Positions 61,903 to 64,000 of a stretch of DNA of 64,000 nt are shown here, one piece after another. The stretch's first letter is position 1. Every line of letters begins with the position of its first letter. Source of the stretch: Candidatus Mediterraneibacter guildfordensis (GTDB lineage Bacteria > Bacillota > Clostridia > Lachnospirales > Lachnospiraceae); the NCBI GenBank assembly GCA_019112735.1, contig DXIS01000029.1, forward strand, positions 1 through 64,000, written 5' to 3'. The notes under the pieces were generated by a model that worked only from the letters and a program-made list of their open reading frames with translations, had not been told where the DNA came from and did no database searches. Both the position numbers and the translations under genes were made by a program.

Positions 61903-61957
61903 TTCCGGGAGTCGGGGCTTGTCAGAGGACAGGTTTCGCTTCCCGGATTTTTTATTT
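61903..61957 (+). terminator. intrinsic terminator after rlmD
   Basis: TCCGGGA and TTCCCGGA with inner CTTGTC/GACAGG form a long interrupted stem, then TTTTTTATTTT. Confidence 0.85.
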
Positions 61958-62227
61958 TACGGGTAAGTGGGAATTGGTCTATTGTGAAAATTGGTGGAGA
62001 GTTGAGTGGTTGATTTTGATATTGGGGGTGTTGAGTTGACAGGTTGGATAAATGGTATGTGGAGTTGATAAGTTTAATGGACAAAACCACGCTGAGATTG
62101 CTACAACTCCATACATTCAAAAATGCCGTAATTCCACCGTTCCTGGGTGTTTTTTATTTCCGGAACGTGACGGCATAGGTAGGTTGGCGGCTTTTTTAGG
62201 ATGCCCTTCTTTGTCGGTGGTGCTCTA
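61958..62227. other. G/T-rich non-coding stretch with a large inverted repeat
   Basis: No convincing gene is present. The first part is strand-skewed, rich in G and T, and has GAGTTGA three times (61999, 62033, 62062). Then ATGCCGT (62123-62129) and CGTTCC (62138-62143) pair with GGAACG (62162-62167) and ACGGCAT (62170-62176) across a T-rich loop. This could be a remnant mobile-element end or a structured RNA. The boundary to AT-richer restriction-modification genes falls here. Confidence 0.5.
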
Positions 62228-62269
62228 TAACGATAGAAAATTTATCGTTACAGAGTAAGGCTATCGTTA
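62228..62269 (+). promoter_or_regulatory. TAACGATA/TATCGTTA operator cluster ahead of the XRE gene
   Basis: TAACGATA (62228-62235) and TATCGTTA (62243-62250) form a perfect palindrome with a 7-nt spacer, and a third half-site TATCGTTA lies at 62262-62269. Its position about 200 nt before a small XRE gene suggests a controller-protein or repressor site. Confidence 0.55.
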
Positions 62270-62473
62270 AGATGTGCTATGGATTTTTTGAGTGTTATTT
62301 GCCTTATTAATATGTAGGAACAAACGTTCTCGAACCAAGAGAATAAAAACTCGCAATTTAATGCGAAAAACTGTTGTAATGCAGGTGGCCCTGTGGTACG
62401 ATATCTATAAAGTTCTTTTGCTGGTCGAAGAGTCAGTGTTGCCGTTGGCGGCTGTAAGAGTTGGAGGATAGGT

Positions 62474-62683
62474 ATGTCAGTTTCATATAACAGACTCTGG
62501 AAGTTGTTGATAGATAAAAATATGAGTGTTGCTGAAATGCGCAGGGCCGCAGATATTGCGCCCAACACGGTTACCCGTATGAAGAAAGACCAGGAAGTGA
62601 CCATGTCAGTGCTTGAGAAGATTTGTGCTGTTTTAGATGCAGATTTCGGGGACATTGTTGAATATGTCAAAGATGAAAAATAG
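62474..62683 (+). CDS. small XRE/Cro-type regulator, probable restriction-modification controller
   Basis: A 69-residue single helix-turn-helix protein of the HTH_26 type (YNRLWKLLIDKNMSVAEMRRAADIAPNTVTRMKKDQEVTMSVLEKICAVLDADFGDIVEYV). Ribosome site TTGGAGGATAG. It lies 38 nt upstream of the cytosine methyltransferase in the same direction, the position occupied by controller (C) proteins in type II systems. It is of the common chromosomal/mobile-element type rather than a canonical C.BamHI-like protein, so the role is inferred from context. Confidence 0.8.
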   Translation: MSVSYNRLWKLLIDKNMSVAEMRRAADIAPNTVTRMKKDQEVTMSVLEKICAVLDADFGDIVEYVKDEK

Positions 62684-62721
62684 ATTTACTTTTTACCATA
62701 GAAAGACAGGATTGAGGTATT

Positions 62722-63903
62722 ATGAATTCGATAGAATTATTTAGCGGGACAGGTGGATTGGCTCTTGGCTTGCAACTGGCAGGATTTGATCATAAGGCTC
62801 TTTTTGAGTGGGATAAGGCCTCTTGCGAAAACATAAAGGAAAATATCGCAAATGGATATCCGGGCGTCAGAGATTGGAAGGTATACCAAACGGATGTAAG
62901 AACCGTAAATTATAATGGCTATACGGGGAGTATCCAACTTGTTGCTGGAGGACCACCGTGCCAGCCATTTTCGTTAGGTGGAAAGCATCAGGCCTATAAT
63001 GATAAGCGGGATATGTTTCCTGAAGCTGTGCGCGCTGTGCGCGAGACGCAACCTGAAGCATTTATATTTGAAAATGTAAAAGGACTTTTAAGGAAGTCTT
63101 TTAGCTCCTACTTTAATTATATTCTACTACAGCTTCAACACCCGGAGATCGTAAAAAAAGAAAATATGACATGGGAAGAACATATGTCGCTACTCGAAAA
63201 GCACCACACGGCCGGGCATGATGACGGTCTGTCCTACAATGTTGTTTTTCGATTGTTGAATGCCGCTGACTACGGCGTGCCGCAATCCCGGCATCGTGTT
63301 ATTATCGTAGGCTTCAGAAGTGACAGCAATATAAGCTGGAGCTTTCCGAATGCTACCCACTCACAGGAAGCTTTGTTATATTCTAAGTGGGTTACAGGCG
63401 ATTATTGGCGGGAACACGACATAAAAAAGCCGAGTGAAATGCCGCTGTCTACCGCACAACTACGTTCAGTACGCCGTGCTGTTGAGGAAACGGATACACC
63501 GTTGCAGAGATGGCAGACTGTGCGTGATGCGATTGGAGACCTGCCTAATCCCGCTGATACACATGGGTCTGGCACTTACTATAACCATGAGTTCCGAGAT
63601 GGTGCCCGGATTTATGCAGGGCATTCAGGCAGTAAAATGGACGAACCTTCCAAGACCATCAAGGCTGGCGCACACGGTGTGCCAGGCGGTGAAAATATGG
63701 TTGTGCTGGACGATGGCAGTGTCCGCTACTATACAGTTCGAGAAAGTGCGCGGATACAAACTTTCCCGGATGATTATATCTTTAGTGCATCCTGGACTGA
63801 GAGTATGAGACAAATCGGAAATGCGGTGCCTGTGAAATTAGCGAAGGCAGTTGGCGACTCCGTCATTACACAGATGAAAGGACTGGTGAAACACAATGGC
63901 TAA
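62722..63903 (+). CDS. DNA (cytosine-5)-methyltransferase
   Basis: A 393-residue C5-cytosine methyltransferase with motifs in order: I (IELFSGTGGLALGLQLAGF), IV with the catalytic Cys (GGPPCQPFSLGG), VI (FIFENVKGLL), VIII (YGVPQSRHRVIIVGF), a target-recognition region (about 210-310), IX (RESARIQTFPDDY) and X (QIGNAVPVKLAKAVG). It protects host DNA by methylating the site cut by its partner. Its last 8 nt overlap the next gene, a probable restriction endonuclease. The recognition sequence is not readable, although Eco29kI-type partners usually recognise CCGCGG. Confidence 0.93.
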   Translation: MNSIELFSGTGGLALGLQLAGFDHKALFEWDKASCENIKENIANGYPGVRDWKVYQTDVRTVNYNGYTGSIQLVAGGPPCQPFSLGGKHQAYNDKRDMFPEAVRAVRETQPEAFIFENVKGLLRKSFSSYFNYILLQLQHPEIVKKENMTWEEHMSLLEKHHTAGHDDGLSYNVVFRLLNAADYGVPQSRHRVIIVGFRSDSNISWSFPNATHSQEALLYSKWVTGDYWREHDIKKPSEMPLSTAQLRSVRRAVEETDTPLQRWQTVRDAIGDLPNPADTHGSGTYYNHEFRDGARIYAGHSGSKMDEPSKTIKAGAHGVPGGENMVVLDDGSVRYYTVRESARIQTFPDDYIFSASWTESMRQIGNAVPVKLAKAVGDSVITQMKGLVKHNG

Positions 63904-64000
63904 GAAATCAGACTATCCGGTATATGAACCCTTCAACCCGCTGGACAAGCGTCATTTGGGCGCAAGCGTAGCAAATGCTCTTTTGGAGTCTGAAACTTAC
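63896..64000 (+). CDS. probable Eco29kI-family (GIY-YIG) restriction endonuclease, 5' part
   Basis: The first 35 codons of a gene cut by the window end, starting at an ATG that overlaps the methyltransferase stop by 8 nt. The opening YPVYEPFNPLDKRHLGASVANALLESE resembles the N-terminal ..F.PLD..NLG.SVA.ALL.. block of Eco29kI-type nucleases, which lies just before their GIY-YIG core. The catalytic core lies outside the window, so the assignment rests on this short match and on the methyltransferase context. Confidence 0.5.
   Translation, partial: MAKKSDYPVYEPFNPLDKRHLGASVANALLESETY

Noticed and set aside
61999-62068. Possible CRISPR-like array (three GAGTTGA repeats)
   Set aside because: Repeats are only 7 nt, spacing is irregular (34 and 29 nt), and no cas genes are near.
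62052-62258. 68-codon plus-strand frame between rlmD and the XRE gene
   Set aside because: No ribosome site, no recognisable sequence, and it runs through the inverted repeat and the TATCGTTA operators.
1-64000. tRNA, rRNA, tmRNA or insertion-sequence transposase genes
   Set aside because: I looked for tRNA-like CCA ends, rRNA-type conserved blocks and transposase motifs and saw none that I could support. A covariance-model scan would be needed for certainty.

Overview
The window looks like a chromosomal segment from a Gram-positive, anaerobic gut-type Clostridia, most likely a Lachnospiraceae member. The evidence is as follows. Ribosome-binding sites are AGGAGG-like. HrcA/CIRCE operators flank lon and hsp20. 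A class B sortase, lipobox lipoproteins and the clostridial DUF951-DUF3842 pair are present. Core blocks rpsF-ssb-rpsR and gdpP-rplI-dnaB have the order usual in Firmicutes. An oxygen-sensitive style CoA-disulfide-reductase / sulfite-reductase-like / ferredoxin fusion is also present. Species cannot be fixed from sequence reading alone. By eye, base composition is moderate over 0-12 kb, clearly AT-rich over 12.4-16 kb, GC-rich over 16-61.9 kb, and AT-richer again at the right end.

Region 1 (0-12.3 kb) is a beta-glucan utilisation locus. Two GH94 phosphorylases (cellobiose-phosphorylase type and laminaribiose / beta-1,3-oligoglucan-phosphorylase type) are transcribed leftward. Divergently there is a three-gene CUT1 sugar ABC importer and a 1070-residue cytoplasmic chimera that joins a domain-permuted GH3 beta-glucosidase to a GH16 endo-beta-glucanase. 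The locus should import short beta-1,3/1,4-gluco-oligosaccharides and split them inside the cell by phosphorolysis and hydrolysis. A broken AraC-type regulator lies at the left edge.

Region 2 (12.4-16 kb) is an AT-rich accessory patch: an AlbA-domain/ATPase regulator, gene fragments, and an MntA-HepT (nucleotidyltransferase-HEPN) toxin-antitoxin pair whose antitoxin carries its own XRE DNA-binding domain and sits behind matching palindromic operators.

Region 3 (16-34.7 kb) holds a split lysine exporter lysO, a sortase-anchored InlB/MucBP-type surface protein, a protease-less Lon-like AAA+ ATPase convergent with true lon, CIRCE-controlled lon and hsp20, a YczE-like membrane protein, two MATE exporters and a dihydropyrimidinase/NCS1 permease pair. 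It then has an Rpn-type nuclease with tandem heptads, an internally shortened PPP-type phosphatase, a LUD-domain protein, sortase B, and the DUF951/DUF3842 genes.

Region 4 (34.7-42.7 kb) is a lactate-racemase cofactor operon: larE-larB-larC (nickel pincer nucleotide synthesis) fused transcriptionally to a five-gene nickel-type ABC importer. It is preceded by a leader with tandem hairpins and mutually exclusive stem options. larA itself is not in the window.

Region 5 (42.7-61.9 kb) is housekeeping: rpsF-ssb-rpsR, a DUF134 regulator, the redox fusion enzyme, gdpP-rplI-dnaB, a MerR-type regulator, a ferredoxin, an orphan sugar-binding lipoprotein next to a two-component system, mutS2, a degenerate HtrA-like PDZ protein, yhaM and rlmD. 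Region 6 (61.9-64 kb) is a type II restriction-modification module: a palindrome-rich 0.5-kb leader, a small XRE controller-like protein, a C5-cytosine methyltransferase, and the start of a probable Eco29kI-like endonuclease cut by the window end. A roughly 80-bp palindromic repeat occurs twice (about 20.9 and 47.1 kb).
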